Source: JBALVT01 sp045110675 (lineage in GTDB: Bacteria; Pseudomonadota; Gammaproteobacteria; Pseudomonadales; Halieaceae). Taken from it: 31,360 nucleotides of DNA. Where the stretch lies: positions 1-31,360 of the forward strand of contig JBGCGJ010000074.1 in NCBI GenBank assembly GCA_045110675.1, in the 5' to 3' direction. Below are positions 6,692 through 15,829 of this stretch, in pieces. The notes beneath the pieces are model-generated. The model was not told the DNA's origin. It did no database searches and saw only the letters and a program-made list of their open reading frames with translations. The first letter of the stretch is position 1. Every line of letters starts with the position of its first letter. A program made the translations under genes and the position numbers.

Positions 6692-9121
6692 TCAGGCCAA
6701 ATATTTGGCTTCATCAACCGCATCAATCTGTTCTGGATCGAGGAATTTATTGGCGTATTCCAGATAGGCCTGGCTGCTGATGAACAGCTTGAAACAGTCC
6801 TCATCGATGTGCTCATCCAATACCATTTTGTGAAGTATATCGATAGCCACGCTCACGGGCTTGGCTTTTTTATAGGGCCGGTCCGAAGCGGTCAAGGCCT
6901 CAAATACATCCGCTACCGCCAAAAGCTTTTCGGGAATACTTAACTCGCTCCCCTGCAGTTTTCGAGGATATCCTGAGCCGCGAATGGTTTCGTGGTGGGT
7001 CGAGGCGTAACGGGGCACATTTTTGAGTTCATCAGGAAAAGGCAAGCTATCGAGCATTTTTATTGTACTGATCATGTGTTCTTGAATTTTGAAACGATCT
7101 TCTTTGGTCAAGGTGCCGCGAGAAACCGATAGATTGTAAACCTCTCCCAGATTGTACAGATGTTCTGGGATCTCCATTTTTATGCCCAGCTTTGGAGCAT
7201 GGTCTGCGCTATGAACACGTTCTATCACATGCTCGGGCTTGTCGCTTAGCAATTGCTCGGTGACGGGTAAACTTTCCGAGGGCGATGACACTCTCAACTC
7301 TTCCACCGGGGAGAGGCCCAACTGATCGTCAAAATTCCGAACCCAGGTTTTGGTCGACAGCGCTTTCAAGCGGGCTAATTTACTGTCATCGAAAAACTCA
7401 CCGCCCACATTGCACGCAGCGATAAAGGTGAAATCGTCGAGCAACTCCTGTCGCTGCTGCTGTAAGGTAGAACGCAGTTCCGTTTCAAGTTGCGGCTGCC
7501 TGTGCAGCATTTCCCAATAGTGAATCTCAGCATCGCGCCACAGCACCTCGAATCGCATACGCACTTCGTGAATGCGATTGTAGATGGTTTCTAATTTGCT
7601 GCCCTTGTCGACAATATGTTCCGGGGTCGTGATCTTGCCACAGTCGTGCAGCCACGCTGCGATTTGATACTCTCGCCACTGATCCTGGGTTTCTAGCCGA
7701 AAGTGATTGAACGGCTGTTCACTGCTCTCGGAAGCATGCGCGGCAAGAATGAGAGCAAGCTCAGGCACGCGAGCACAATGCGATGCGGTATAAGGAGATT
7801 TTTCATCAATCGCCTGAGCGATCAGTTGAATAAAGGAATCCATTAGATTGCGCTGCTGATGCTCGTGGGTTTCGATGGACGAAACCATGTTCACCATAGA
7901 CTTCGACAGTTCGTCGACTTCCTTAACCCAGGTATCCACTCGGTCGACCTGATCAAACTCCCGGGCGCTAATCTTCTCGTTTTCATGGGCGAGCTGTCTT
8001 ATCGGACGAACGATCGGACCCGCAAAAACCCAGGACAGTGGTAACAGCAGCACTAAGAAAACGGCGGTAATGCCAATCGATAAAACAACCTTATCTAAAA
8101 AGGTACCCACTACAGCGACTTGCGGAACCAGCACACCGAAATAACTGGAGGCTCCATCGTGCGCAGATAGCGGGGTTACATAGGCAAAATGAGAAATACC
8201 CTGATGGGTCACCTCCACCATTTGATCCTGACGATAGGGGTCCAGGGCAATGGCAATTAAATCCTCAGACGCCAGGGAAGGAGTGGCGAAACTTCCAGTC
8301 CCGTCTAAAGCATTACTGCCCGCTGTCGGAAACGGCTTTGCCACGCTGGTGGCGAGAACCTGACCATCACTTTGAAAAACGAAGGAAGACGCCTCACTGT
8401 TCGTCATCTGCTGATTCAAATAATTGGACAAACCCCAAAGCGTCATATCGATGCCCACAACGGTTCTCGTCTGAGGTATTCGCTTCGATACTGTTTGTCC
8501 AAAAGCCCCCAGCTGGGAAAACTGATAAATATCTGTTGTTTGTGCTTCGCTAGACAATACCGCTGTGGCATACCAGGGCCGTTGCCGGACATCAAAATCT
8601 GTGGGCTCAGATCGCGTGTCGCGAACTTCCATATTCTCGTTCAAATATTCGTAGCGTCGTGTCAGCAACCCCAGCTGCTTATCGACAGTAACTACAACCC
8701 ACCTGTCACCTGGTGCCGCACCCAATGCTTCCCGAGCGTATTGAGCGCCACGCAGATGTATCAGCTCTCTAAAGCTGCCATCTTCATAGCCCAGGTAAAT
8801 ACCGTAAAACAATGGGTTTTGCTGCATGAACTTGGCAAATATCGCCAGCTGGTCGGCACTCAGAGCGGTGCTACCAAACTGTGGGTACTCAGCCAAAATA
8901 TCAACCGCGTTTGTGGTCTGCTGAGAAACGTGGATTAACTGCCCGGCAGCGGCCTTTGCAGTATTGGCGTATAAATCTCTGGCGGCATCTCTGGCCAGGG
9001 CGTGACCAAAATAATACTGCAATCCCAGCGCCAATATCGCCGTGAGAACCGTGGCGAATGCGAAGATCAGAACCACCGTTACGTGAATGGATATTCGCGG
9101 GCTGTTGGATGATTCTGCCAT
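6692..9121 (-). CDS. dCache-HAMP-HD-GYP cyclic-di-GMP phosphodiesterase
   Basis: Protein of 809 residues. TM1 spans about 12-34. A periplasmic dCache-like sensor domain covers about 45-340, with a GIYLGYEDGSF segment at 107-117 and a second PAS-like lobe near 243-335. TM2 spans about 345-368 and a HAMP linker about 369-420. The HD-GYP domain starts near 428. The metal-binding HD pair is in AAWLHDCGKITTPEHIV (His492-Asp493), and the GYP signature is HHETIRGSGYP (709-719). Between HD and GYP there is an unusually long, helical insert of roughly 150-200 residues (about 515-665). It should hydrolyse c-di-GMP in response to a small periplasmic ligand. Both HD and GYP motifs are intact, so activity is likely. 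It lies 85 bases downstream of the isocitrate dehydrogenase gene on the same strand. Confidence 0.92.
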   Translation of the reverse strand: MAESSNSPRISIHVTVVLIFAFATVLTAILALGLQYYFGHALARDAARDLYANTAKAAAGQLIHVSQQTTNAVDILAEYPQFGSTALSADQLAIFAKFMQQNPLFYGIYLGYEDGSFRELIHLRGAQYAREALGAAPGDRWVVVTVDKQLGLLTRRYEYLNENMEVRDTRSEPTDFDVRQRPWYATAVLSSEAQTTDIYQFSQLGAFGQTVSKRIPQTRTVVGIDMTLWGLSNYLNQQMTNSEASSFVFQSDGQVLATSVAKPFPTAGSNALDGTGSFATPSLASEDLIAIALDPYRQDQMVEVTHQGISHFAYVTPLSAHDGASSYFGVLVPQVAVVGTFLDKVVLSIGITAVFLVLLLPLSWVFAGPIVRPIRQLAHENEKISAREFDQVDRVDTWVKEVDELSKSMVNMVSSIETHEHQQRNLMDSFIQLIAQAIDEKSPYTASHCARVPELALILAAHASESSEQPFNHFRLETQDQWREYQIAAWLHDCGKITTPEHIVDKGSKLETIYNRIHEVRMRFEVLWRDAEIHYWEMLHRQPQLETELRSTLQQQRQELLDDFTFIAACNVGGEFFDDSKLARLKALSTKTWVRNFDDQLGLSPVEELRVSSPSESLPVTEQLLSDKPEHVIERVHSADHAPKLGIKMEIPEHLYNLGEVYNLSVSRGTLTKEDRFKIQEHMISTIKMLDSLPFPDELKNVPRYASTHHETIRGSGYPRKLQGSELSIPEKLLAVADVFEALTASDRPYKKAKPVSVAIDILHKMVLDEHIDEDCFKLFISSQAYLEYANKFLDPEQIDAVDEAKYLA

Positions 9122-9160
9122 AGGGGCCTGCGAGTGACGTTACCGGCATTTAGCGCCACT

Positions 9161-9188
9161 GCTCGCGCTATCCGTTGATAGCGCAAGC
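9161..9188. terminator. Hairpin between icd and HD-GYP genes
   Basis: GCGCTATC (9165-9172) and GATAGCGC (9177-9184) form a perfect 8-bp stem with a CGTT tetraloop. It extends by GCT/AGC after one mismatch. It lies 19-46 bases past the isocitrate dehydrogenase stop. There is no T-run, so it may stabilise the icd mRNA 3' end or attenuate read-through rather than act as a classic intrinsic terminator. Confidence 0.45.
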
Positions 9189-9206
9189 GGTGACCTGGAT
9201 CACGCG

Positions 9207-11447
9207 CTAGGCGGTGCCCTGCGCAAGAATAGCATTGAGGGTTTCGCTGGGGCGCATCACGCGCTTCACGTCGTCCCTCTCGGCATGATAATAGCCATTG
9301 ATCGCCGCTGGTCGGCCCTGGACGGCGCGCAACTCGGCAATGATCTTCTCTTCATTTTCTGTCAAGGCCTCGGCAAGCGGCGCGAACTGCGCAGCCAACT
9401 CTGGATTATCCGTTTGCTCAGCCAATACCTGCGCCCAGTAAAGGCCCAGATAAAAATGACTGCCGCGATTGTCCAGTTCGCCCGTCTTCCGAGAGGGAGA
9501 TTTATTGTTCTCAAGCAGTTTGCCGGTCGCCAGATCCAGAGTCTTGGCCAAGATCTGAGCACCGGGGTTGTCATTCTTGATTCCCATATCCTCCAGGGAA
9601 ACACCCAGAGCCATAAACTCACCCAGAGAATCCCAACGCAAGTGGTTCTCCTCTTGTATTTGCTGGACGTGTTTAGGCGCAGAACCGCCGGCGCCAGTTT
9701 CGTACATACCGCCACCTGCCAGCATAGGCACAATAGAAAGCATTTTCGCGGAGGTACCCAATTCCATAATCGGAAAGAGGTCGGTCAAATAATCGCGCAA
9801 TACGTTGCCGGTTACCGATATGGTATCCAATCCGCGTATTTGGCGTTCCATAGACCAGCGGATGGCTTCATTGTAGGACATAACATGAATATCCAAATCG
9901 TGGATATCATGCTCCAGCAAGTAGTGCTTCACTTTTTTCTGCAGCTGCATATCGTGGGGACGCTCGGGGTCCAGCCAAAAAACCGCCGGTGTGTTCGACT
10001 GACGTGCCCGGGTCACTGCCAGCTTAACCCAATCCCTGACCGGAGCGTCCTTGGTTTGACAAGCACGCCAGATATCGCCGGTTTCAACTTCGTGCTGCGA
10101 CATCAAAGTGCCATCTGCTGCAACAATGCGCATTGTTCCGGGTTCAGATATTTCAAAAGTCTTGTCGTGAGAACCGTATTCTTCAGCCTTTTTCGCCATC
10201 AGCCCAACATTCGGCACGGTGCCCATCGTGGTCGGATCAAATGCGCCGTGGGTTTTACAAAAATCGATGACTTCCTGATATATTCTCGCGTAAGTGCTTT
10301 CAGGCATCACAGCTTTGGTGTCTTTTAGCTTTCCGTCAGGACCCCACATTTGCCCCGAGCTACGAATCATGGCTGGCATAGACGCATCGACAATCACGTC
10401 GCTGGGCACATGAAGATTTGAAATACCCTTCACGGAGTCGACCATCGCCAGTTCCGGTCTTGTGGCGTAACAGGCCTGGATATCCTCTTCTATCTCTTCG
10501 CGTTTACTTCTGGGCAGTGTCGATATTTTGTCATAGACGCTCCCCAATCCATTGTTGGGATTAACACCGAGTTCGGCAAACAGCTCGCCGTGCTTTTCGA
10601 ACAAGTCTTTATAGAAAACTGTTACGGCGTGACCAAACACAATTGGGTGGGACACTTTCATCATGGTGGCTTTTACGTGTAGCGACCACATGACTCCGGT
10701 TTTCTTTGCATCTTCCAGACTGATCTCAAAAAACTCCCGGAGCTTGCTGGAGCTCATGAACATGCTGTCAAGAATTTCACCTTCTTCCAGGTGAAGCTCT
10801 TTCTTAACTTCTACTGCACCACTTTTGTCTACGAATTCAATGCGCACATCACCTTCGGCTTCCATGGTCAACGATTGTTCACTGGAGAAAAAATCACCAC
10901 CGCGCATAAAATCTGCATGGGTCCGCGAGGCTTTACTCCACTCACCCATAGAGTGTGGAAACTTTTTTACAAACGCTTTCACGGCAGGTGGCGCGCGTCG
11001 ATCGGAGTTTCCTTCTCGCAGAACCGGATTCACCGCACTGCCCAAGCATTTGCCATAGGTTTTTTGAATCGCTTCCTCTTCCTCGTTTTGAGGAACTTCC
11101 GGGTAATCAGGAATTTCATAGCCCTGAGATTGCAGTTCTTCAATGCACTCTCTGAGCTGGGGTATCGAGGCACTGATATTTGGAAGTTTAATAATATTGG
11201 CCTTCGGGTCCTGGGTGAGCTCTCCCAAAAAGGCCAGCCCATCAGCAACACGTTGTTCTTCAGTCAGAAATTCCGGAAAGGAAGACAGTATCCTGCCCGC
11301 CAAAGAGATATCGCTGATTTTTACGTCAATTCCAACAGAAGAAGTAAACACCCGCACTATAGGCAAAAATGAACAAGTCGCCAGGGAAGGCGCTTCGTCA
11401 GTCAGTGTGTAATAAATAACCTGGTCGTTTTTTGTTTCGTTAGTCAC
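9207..11447 (-). CDS. icd: Monomeric NADP-dependent isocitrate dehydrogenase
   Basis: Protein of 746 residues, the usual length of the monomeric (IDH-II type) isocitrate dehydrogenase. It oxidatively decarboxylates isocitrate to 2-oxoglutarate with NADP in the TCA cycle. Recognisable blocks are IIKLPNISASIPQL (about 80-95), the substrate-binding GSAVNPVLREGNSDRRAPP region (about 135-155), VKGISNLHVPSDVIVDASMPA, FWLDPERPHD and GTSAKMLSIVPMLAGGGMYETG in the C-terminal half. All look complete. The sequence is unrelated in length and motifs to the dimeric E. coli Icd. A well-placed AGGAATAA precedes the ATG at 11447. It lies 42 bases after fabY on the same strand, so the two may be co-transcribed. 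Confidence 0.96.
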   Translation of the reverse strand: MTNETKNDQVIYYTLTDEAPSLATCSFLPIVRVFTSSVGIDVKISDISLAGRILSSFPEFLTEEQRVADGLAFLGELTQDPKANIIKLPNISASIPQLRECIEELQSQGYEIPDYPEVPQNEEEEAIQKTYGKCLGSAVNPVLREGNSDRRAPPAVKAFVKKFPHSMGEWSKASRTHADFMRGGDFFSSEQSLTMEAEGDVRIEFVDKSGAVEVKKELHLEEGEILDSMFMSSSKLREFFEISLEDAKKTGVMWSLHVKATMMKVSHPIVFGHAVTVFYKDLFEKHGELFAELGVNPNNGLGSVYDKISTLPRSKREEIEEDIQACYATRPELAMVDSVKGISNLHVPSDVIVDASMPAMIRSSGQMWGPDGKLKDTKAVMPESTYARIYQEVIDFCKTHGAFDPTTMGTVPNVGLMAKKAEEYGSHDKTFEISEPGTMRIVAADGTLMSQHEVETGDIWRACQTKDAPVRDWVKLAVTRARQSNTPAVFWLDPERPHDMQLQKKVKHYLLEHDIHDLDIHVMSYNEAIRWSMERQIRGLDTISVTGNVLRDYLTDLFPIMELGTSAKMLSIVPMLAGGGMYETGAGGSAPKHVQQIQEENHLRWDSLGEFMALGVSLEDMGIKNDNPGAQILAKTLDLATGKLLENNKSPSRKTGELDNRGSHFYLGLYWAQVLAEQTDNPELAAQFAPLAEALTENEEKIIAELRAVQGRPAAINGYYHAERDDVKRVMRPSETLNAILAQGTA

Positions 11448-11489
11448 ATTTATTCCTATTGTTAGTGATTGGCATCGCCTGCCGCTTGT

Positions 11490-13343
11490 TCAATCTATCG
11501 TCATATCGTCGTAGGGCGATTCAAGGTCAAGTCGTACTTTTTTACCGGCAATATGCATTTCATCGGCGGCCATTGTCACGTCGGCATCGCCCAGCACATT
11601 GTGGTCAAATTTGTAGACGGGTTTTTCCTCGCCGGCAATCATAGCATCATCGTAGCTCTGCTGGCGTTCCTTCACGGCCTCATTGGCTTTTTCCCATTCC
11701 TGCCATTGTTTTGCGCTGTAACGAGAGCGCATCATCTTGCCAGCAATTGTGGGACTGAGCATTGTACCAGTCGCGTTGTTACCGCCAAAGCCCTTTGAAT
11801 TAATTAAGGTATATTGGATTGCCTCCGGATCGACCTGCGTGTGTTGTGAGGTTAAATGCAATCGCTCCTGCACGACGTCGTCAGCCACCGCGTCGATGCT
11901 GTGTATTCCAGGGACAATTCCGTGTTTCCATACACCCAGAGTGGCGGTTATCTGGTCGCCCGAGGCGGAGCCCAGTGAGTGACCAATATAGCTCTTCAGC
12001 GCAGCCACAGGCCAATTGCTTATTCCGAAAGCCTTGGCTGTCTCATTCAAAATTTGCGACTCGGTCACCCGATTCTGGGGTGTTCCAGTGCCGTGGGACT
12101 GCACCAGACCGGCCGTCCGCAGGGATTTCTCTCCCAAAATTGCCCTCGCGGCAGCAGCTGCTTTAGCGACGGTGATGTAATTGCCGACGCCGGGGCCCGA
12201 AATAGATTTTTTAAAACCATCAGCGTTCACGAACACATCCGTAGCTGCACCAAAGGTGGTCGCTCCCAATTCCATGGCCAGTTGATCGTCAAACAATACA
12301 ACCATTTGGGCAGATTCGGCGATGGTAAAACCACAGTTCTCAGCAAAGGGCCTGCAGGCTCGGCGGTAATCGGGTTGCACATCCTCCGCTATCCCGTCCA
12401 GTTGGCGTAGGCCCTTGTCTGCTGCCAGCGCACCCATCGCCGCATAGCCTTCCATCACTTCCGGGTGCACCGGCGCCTCCGAGGAGCCGACAAATGCAAC
12501 GCGACTCCTCCCGCTCTGGATATCTTGTATACCGTGGCGCAGGTTGTACAAAAACGAGGCACAAGCGCCGAGAGCGGCACCGGTGGACCCCAGGCTACCC
12601 AGGACATAGGCGTTGACAAAATCCGCGGGCATCTCAGCGAGGCCAAGCGGACAGTACTTTGAGGTCACCTTCAAACCGTTGTAGCGAGACTTCACCATGC
12701 CACCGATTCCCGACGAATCGAGTTGTCCCATAGCGCTTCCGGCGTAGACGCTGACCTGATCTACAGAAACCCGTTCCAGGATGGAATCAAATTCAATACC
12801 CACACTCCCCAGTGCGTCGGACGCCGCGTAGACCATCATCTGCAATCCCCGTGGATGACTGCGTGACGCATACAGCGTTCCCGGTTCAAAACCGCTGGGA
12901 AGTTGACCGGCTGCTTTCACTTCAAATTCACGCTTGGTTGGCAGAAAGAAATCCTGCTCACCGTCTATTTGCACATTGACATGGGTAACGGATATTGGCG
13001 TCACTTTCCAACCCGGCGGAATGACGTCAGGTAAATTCTGACTTTTGATATTGAAGCTGATCGGCTGACCATAGCTGTCGGTCGGGAAACGCTTATTCCA
13101 GGGAACGGCGTCGACATCAAAGTGGTTTTTTTCGATTCGACGCACCAGCGTGTGATCAAGAATGCGCTGCTCATGGCCGGTGGCAGTGTCCAGGCCCATC
13201 AGGCTGGCAAGCGAAGCAAAGGTTCGATCACGCTGCGCTTGGGGCAAGGCCGATTGCACCATTCGCGCATAAGCGTGGTGCCCCGAACTGCGCCCTGCAG
13301 CATTAATACCGCCAAAACCTACAATTACTGGTAATCGTTTCAT
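11490..13343 (-). CDS. fabY: Beta-ketoacyl-ACP synthase, FabY type
   Basis: Protein of 617 residues, longer than FabB/FabF/FabH and matching FabY, the enzyme that starts fatty-acid synthesis in Pseudomonas aeruginosa by condensing acetyl-CoA with malonyl-ACP. The N-terminus MKRLPVIVGFGGINAAGRSS is characteristic. The thiolase-fold catalytic triad is visible: Cys261 in GAALGACASFLYN, His417 in LVQSHGTGTPQNR and His455 in SYIGHSLGSASGDQ. The C-terminal 100 residues are the extension typical of this group. Functional transfer from Pseudomonas is by family resemblance. Upstream it faces a GlxA/AraC-type regulator with a 140-base intergenic region that contains a perfect palindrome (13444-13459). 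Confidence 0.88.
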   Translation of the reverse strand: MKRLPVIVGFGGINAAGRSSGHHAYARMVQSALPQAQRDRTFASLASLMGLDTATGHEQRILDHTLVRRIEKNHFDVDAVPWNKRFPTDSYGQPISFNIKSQNLPDVIPPGWKVTPISVTHVNVQIDGEQDFFLPTKREFEVKAAGQLPSGFEPGTLYASRSHPRGLQMMVYAASDALGSVGIEFDSILERVSVDQVSVYAGSAMGQLDSSGIGGMVKSRYNGLKVTSKYCPLGLAEMPADFVNAYVLGSLGSTGAALGACASFLYNLRHGIQDIQSGRSRVAFVGSSEAPVHPEVMEGYAAMGALAADKGLRQLDGIAEDVQPDYRRACRPFAENCGFTIAESAQMVVLFDDQLAMELGATTFGAATDVFVNADGFKKSISGPGVGNYITVAKAAAAARAILGEKSLRTAGLVQSHGTGTPQNRVTESQILNETAKAFGISNWPVAALKSYIGHSLGSASGDQITATLGVWKHGIVPGIHSIDAVADDVVQERLHLTSQHTQVDPEAIQYTLINSKGFGGNNATGTMLSPTIAGKMMRSRYSAKQWQEWEKANEAVKERQQSYDDAMIAGEEKPVYKFDHNVLGDADVTMAADEMHIAGKKVRLDLESPYDDMTID

Positions 13344-13443
13344 GGGTGTCTACCGTCTGTAAGCACAAAAGCTCATGATCAATGATGCTATTTATTCTAG
13401 CGGTCGACGCTGCTAATCTGATAGGCTATTTCGGACATCAATT

Positions 13444-13459
13444 GTGGCATTTATGCCAC
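13444..13459. promoter_or_regulatory. Perfect palindrome between fabY and the GlxA-type regulator
   Basis: GTGGCAT-TT-ATGCCAC is a 7-2-7 inverted repeat, 24 bases upstream of the preferred regulator start (13484) and 100 bases upstream of fabY. Its position suits an operator controlling the regulator, fabY or both. The binding protein is not known from sequence. Confidence 0.5.
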
Positions 13460-13483
13460 TCGAGTTCAGAGGTTAATGACTGG

Positions 13484-14479
13484 ATGTACCATGCTGCAAC
13501 CCTTTTGTATCCCAGTGCTCTGGCATCCAGTATCACTCTACCCATGGAGATCTTGCATGCGGCAAGTCAGATGGCCAGCACTGGCCGCCGCGGTGCGCCT
13601 CAGATACGCTTTCAGATCGCTGGGCCCAGCAAAAAATCGATACGGCTGAACAGTGGTATCCGGTTAACCCCTGACATCGCGTTCGACGATCTGGCCACAC
13701 CGGATTTGCTGATTTTGCCGGCTATTTGGCGAAACCCTGTGTTTACGGTTCGCGGATCGAACGCACTGATCGAAAGATTACCCGATATAGCCGCTTCTGG
13801 TACTCAGATCTGCAGCGTGGGAACCGCCAGCTGCCTGCTCGCTGAATCTGGCATCCTCAATGGCAGACCCGCCACAACCCACTGGAATTACTTTGAACGC
13901 TTTGCCAAACGCTATCCTGACGTCGACTTGAAAACACGCCATCTCATCACTCAGAGTGACAACATCTACTGTGTCGGCAGTGTCAATTCCATAGCCGATT
14001 TAATGGTTCACCTCATTGAGGAAAGATTTGGGAGCAAAATCGCACGAGCGGTTGAAACACAGTTTTCGCCCGAAATTCGCATACCCTTCGGGGCCGCGTC
14101 CTATCAAAATAACGCGCGAAGCTCCCACCACGACGAATTGGTTTTGGAAGGCCAGCAGTGGATGCAGGAACACCTGGGAGGTTCGATAAATATGAGCTCT
14201 CTCGCCGATCATCTGCAGCTGAGCTTGCGAACGCTGAATCGCCGCTTCACTGCCGCCGTCGGCGTGGGGCCAAAAGCGTATTTACAACGCCTGAGAATGA
14301 CCACTGCCAAAGACCTTTTGCGCACCAGCAATTTGAGTGTGAGTGAAATAGCCTGGCAGATAGGACTACAGGACGTGAGCTATTTTTCCGCTCACTTCAA
14401 AACGCAGAATGGCATGTCGCCCCTGAAATATCGCCAGGCGGTCAGGGGCAAGTTGTTTGCCGTTGTGGACAGTGAATGA
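13484..14479 (+). CDS. GlxA/FtrA-type transcriptional regulator (DJ-1/PfpI plus AraC HTH)
   Basis: I place the start at the ATG at 13484, giving 331 residues. It has AGAGG 11 nt upstream, and the protein begins directly in the first strand of the DJ-1 fold (MYHAATLLYPSALASS). An in-frame ATG at 13382 would add 34 residues without family likeness and would place the palindrome inside the gene. The DJ-1/PfpI-like domain (about 1-190) has LLILPAIW and the elbow CSVGTASCLLAESGIL, followed by ATTHWNYFERF. The C-terminal AraC domain (about 220-320) shows both helix-turn-helix motifs (SLADHLQLSLRTLNRRF and SEIAWQIGLQDVSYFSAHFK) and the family end MSPLKYRQ. Relatives control catabolic genes in response to amines or acyl compounds. 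Here it is divergent from fabY and upstream of a thiolase gene on its own strand. Confidence 0.88.
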   Translation: MYHAATLLYPSALASSITLPMEILHAASQMASTGRRGAPQIRFQIAGPSKKSIRLNSGIRLTPDIAFDDLATPDLLILPAIWRNPVFTVRGSNALIERLPDIAASGTQICSVGTASCLLAESGILNGRPATTHWNYFERFAKRYPDVDLKTRHLITQSDNIYCVGSVNSIADLMVHLIEERFGSKIARAVETQFSPEIRIPFGAASYQNNARSSHHDELVLEGQQWMQEHLGGSINMSSLADHLQLSLRTLNRRFTAAVGVGPKAYLQRLRMTTAKDLLRTSNLSVSEIAWQIGLQDVSYFSAHFKTQNGMSPLKYRQAVRGKLFAVVDSE

Positions 14480-14599
14480 GGCGGTGCCTACCTTGAGAAT
14501 AGCCGTCTGATGTGGCTAAATGGGCGCCGTTTCCCAGCCGGCTGAAAATCATTTTAAACACCGGCCCAGACCTTCGAACCCCGTATTAGGAATTGAACA

Positions 14600-15781
14600 A
14601 TGAGCAAAGAGTCAGTCGTTATTGTCGATGGTGCCCGAACCCCAATGGGCGGTCTTCAAGGTAGTTTATCTGCGGCGAGTGCGCCGGAGCTCGCAACGAC
14701 TGCCATCGCGGCGGCTATTGAACGCAGCGGTGTCAGCTCGGCAGATATCGATGAGGTGTTCATGGGTTGCGTGCTACCAGCCGGACTCAAGCAGGGCCCC
14801 GCTCGTCAGGCAGCAATTAGCGCTGGCATACCGGATTCAACAGGTGCTGTGACGTTGAACAAACTCTGTGGCAGCGGCATGCAGGCGACGATATTTGGCT
14901 ATGACAGTATTATGGCTGGCACCAACAAAACGGTAGTTACTGGCGGCATGGAAAGTATGTCTAACGCCCCGCATCTTGTGTTGGGTGCTCGCGGCGGCGT
15001 GCGCAACGGACACTCCACCATGCACGATCACATGTTCATCGACGGCCTGGAAGATGCTTACACCGGCCGCGCCATGGGCTCCTTCGCCCAGGAGACTGCC
15101 AATGATCGAGGCATCACGCGCGAACAAATGGACGATTTTGCTCTGGAGTCATTGAGCCGTGCAAAGAAAGCCATCGACGACGGTTCGCTGACGCCCGAGA
15201 TTGCACCCGTCACCATTAAGACGCGCAAGGGTGAGACCGTCGTCACCGACGATGAGCAGCCTCACAAAGCCATGATTGAGAAAATACCGACACTGCGTCC
15301 CGCATTCACAAAAGACGGCACCATCACCGCTGCCAACGCCAGCTCGATTTCCGATGGTGCCAGCGCGTTAGTGTTGATGTCGGAAGCCGAAGCCAGCAGT
15401 CGCGGTTTGAAGCCGATCGCCAGAATTTTGGGGCACTCAAGACACAGCCAAAAGCCCGAGGAGTTCACCATCGCCCCTATCGGCGCGGTCAACAAGTTGT
15501 TTGAAAAAACCGGTTGGACCGCCGCTGATGTCGACCTCTTTGAAATCAACGAGGCCTTCGCGATGGTGACCATGCTAGCCATGCAAGATCTCGGCTTGGA
15601 TCACGCCAAAGTGAATGTACATGGCGGAGCTTGCGCCCAGGGACACCCCATCGGTTCCACAGGTTCTCGTATCATTGTCAGTTTGATGTACGCATTGAAG
15701 AAATACGGTAAGCAGCGCGGTGTGGCAGCACTGTGTATCGGTGGTGGTGAAGCCACTGCTGTCGCTATTGAAATGCTATAA
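14600..15781 (+). CDS. Acetyl-CoA C-acetyltransferase (thiolase)
   Basis: Protein of 393 residues, the standard thiolase length. The acylated nucleophile is Cys90 in LNKLCGSGMQA. The remaining catalytic set is NEAFA (317-321), His349 in GGACAQGHPIGSTG and Cys379 in LCIGGGEATA. It condenses two acetyl-CoA or cleaves acetoacetyl-CoA and short 3-ketoacyl-CoA. The motif set is intact, in contrast to the two thiolase-fold proteins at 23558-25776. AGGA eight nt before the ATG fixes the start. It follows the GlxA-type regulator by 120 bases on the same strand, so regulation by that protein is plausible. The RibBX gene follows 48 bases downstream of its stop, across a GC-rich palindrome. Confidence 0.94.
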   Translation: MSKESVVIVDGARTPMGGLQGSLSAASAPELATTAIAAAIERSGVSSADIDEVFMGCVLPAGLKQGPARQAAISAGIPDSTGAVTLNKLCGSGMQATIFGYDSIMAGTNKTVVTGGMESMSNAPHLVLGARGGVRNGHSTMHDHMFIDGLEDAYTGRAMGSFAQETANDRGITREQMDDFALESLSRAKKAIDDGSLTPEIAPVTIKTRKGETVVTDDEQPHKAMIEKIPTLRPAFTKDGTITAANASSISDGASALVLMSEAEASSRGLKPIARILGHSRHSQKPEEFTIAPIGAVNKLFEKTGWTAADVDLFEINEAFAMVTMLAMQDLGLDHAKVNVHGGACAQGHPIGSTGSRIIVSLMYALKKYGKQRGVAALCIGGGEATAVAIEML

Positions 15782-15792
15782 ACGATTGTAGT

Positions 15793-15808
15793 GGGCGCCA
15801 GGGCGCCC
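15793..15808. other. GC-rich palindrome between thiolase and RibBX genes
   Basis: GGGCGCC-AG-GGCGCCC has two 7-base arms in the 48-base gap, 11 bases after the thiolase stop. No T-run follows. It may be a weak transcription pause or mRNA end signal. A GTG at 15791 in the RibBX frame lies at its edge and is unlikely to be the true start. Confidence 0.35.
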
Positions 15809-15829
15809 TCATCCACTGAGATACCAACC

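Noticed and set aside
9285..10328. A 347-codon open frame on the plus strand opposite the isocitrate dehydrogenase gene
   Set aside because: It is antisense to a complete, clearly recognised enzyme and its translation resembles no protein family. It is a codon-bias shadow.
13382..13483. An upstream in-frame ATG for the GlxA-type regulator
   Set aside because: It adds 34 residues without family likeness, has no ribosome site, and would bury the palindrome in coding sequence. The ATG at 13484 has a good ribosome site and starts at the first DJ-1 strand.
15782..15829. A possible FMN riboswitch ahead of the RibBX gene
   Set aside because: The gap is only 48 bases and contains a simple GC palindrome. 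An FMN riboswitch needs well over 100 bases with conserved junctions.
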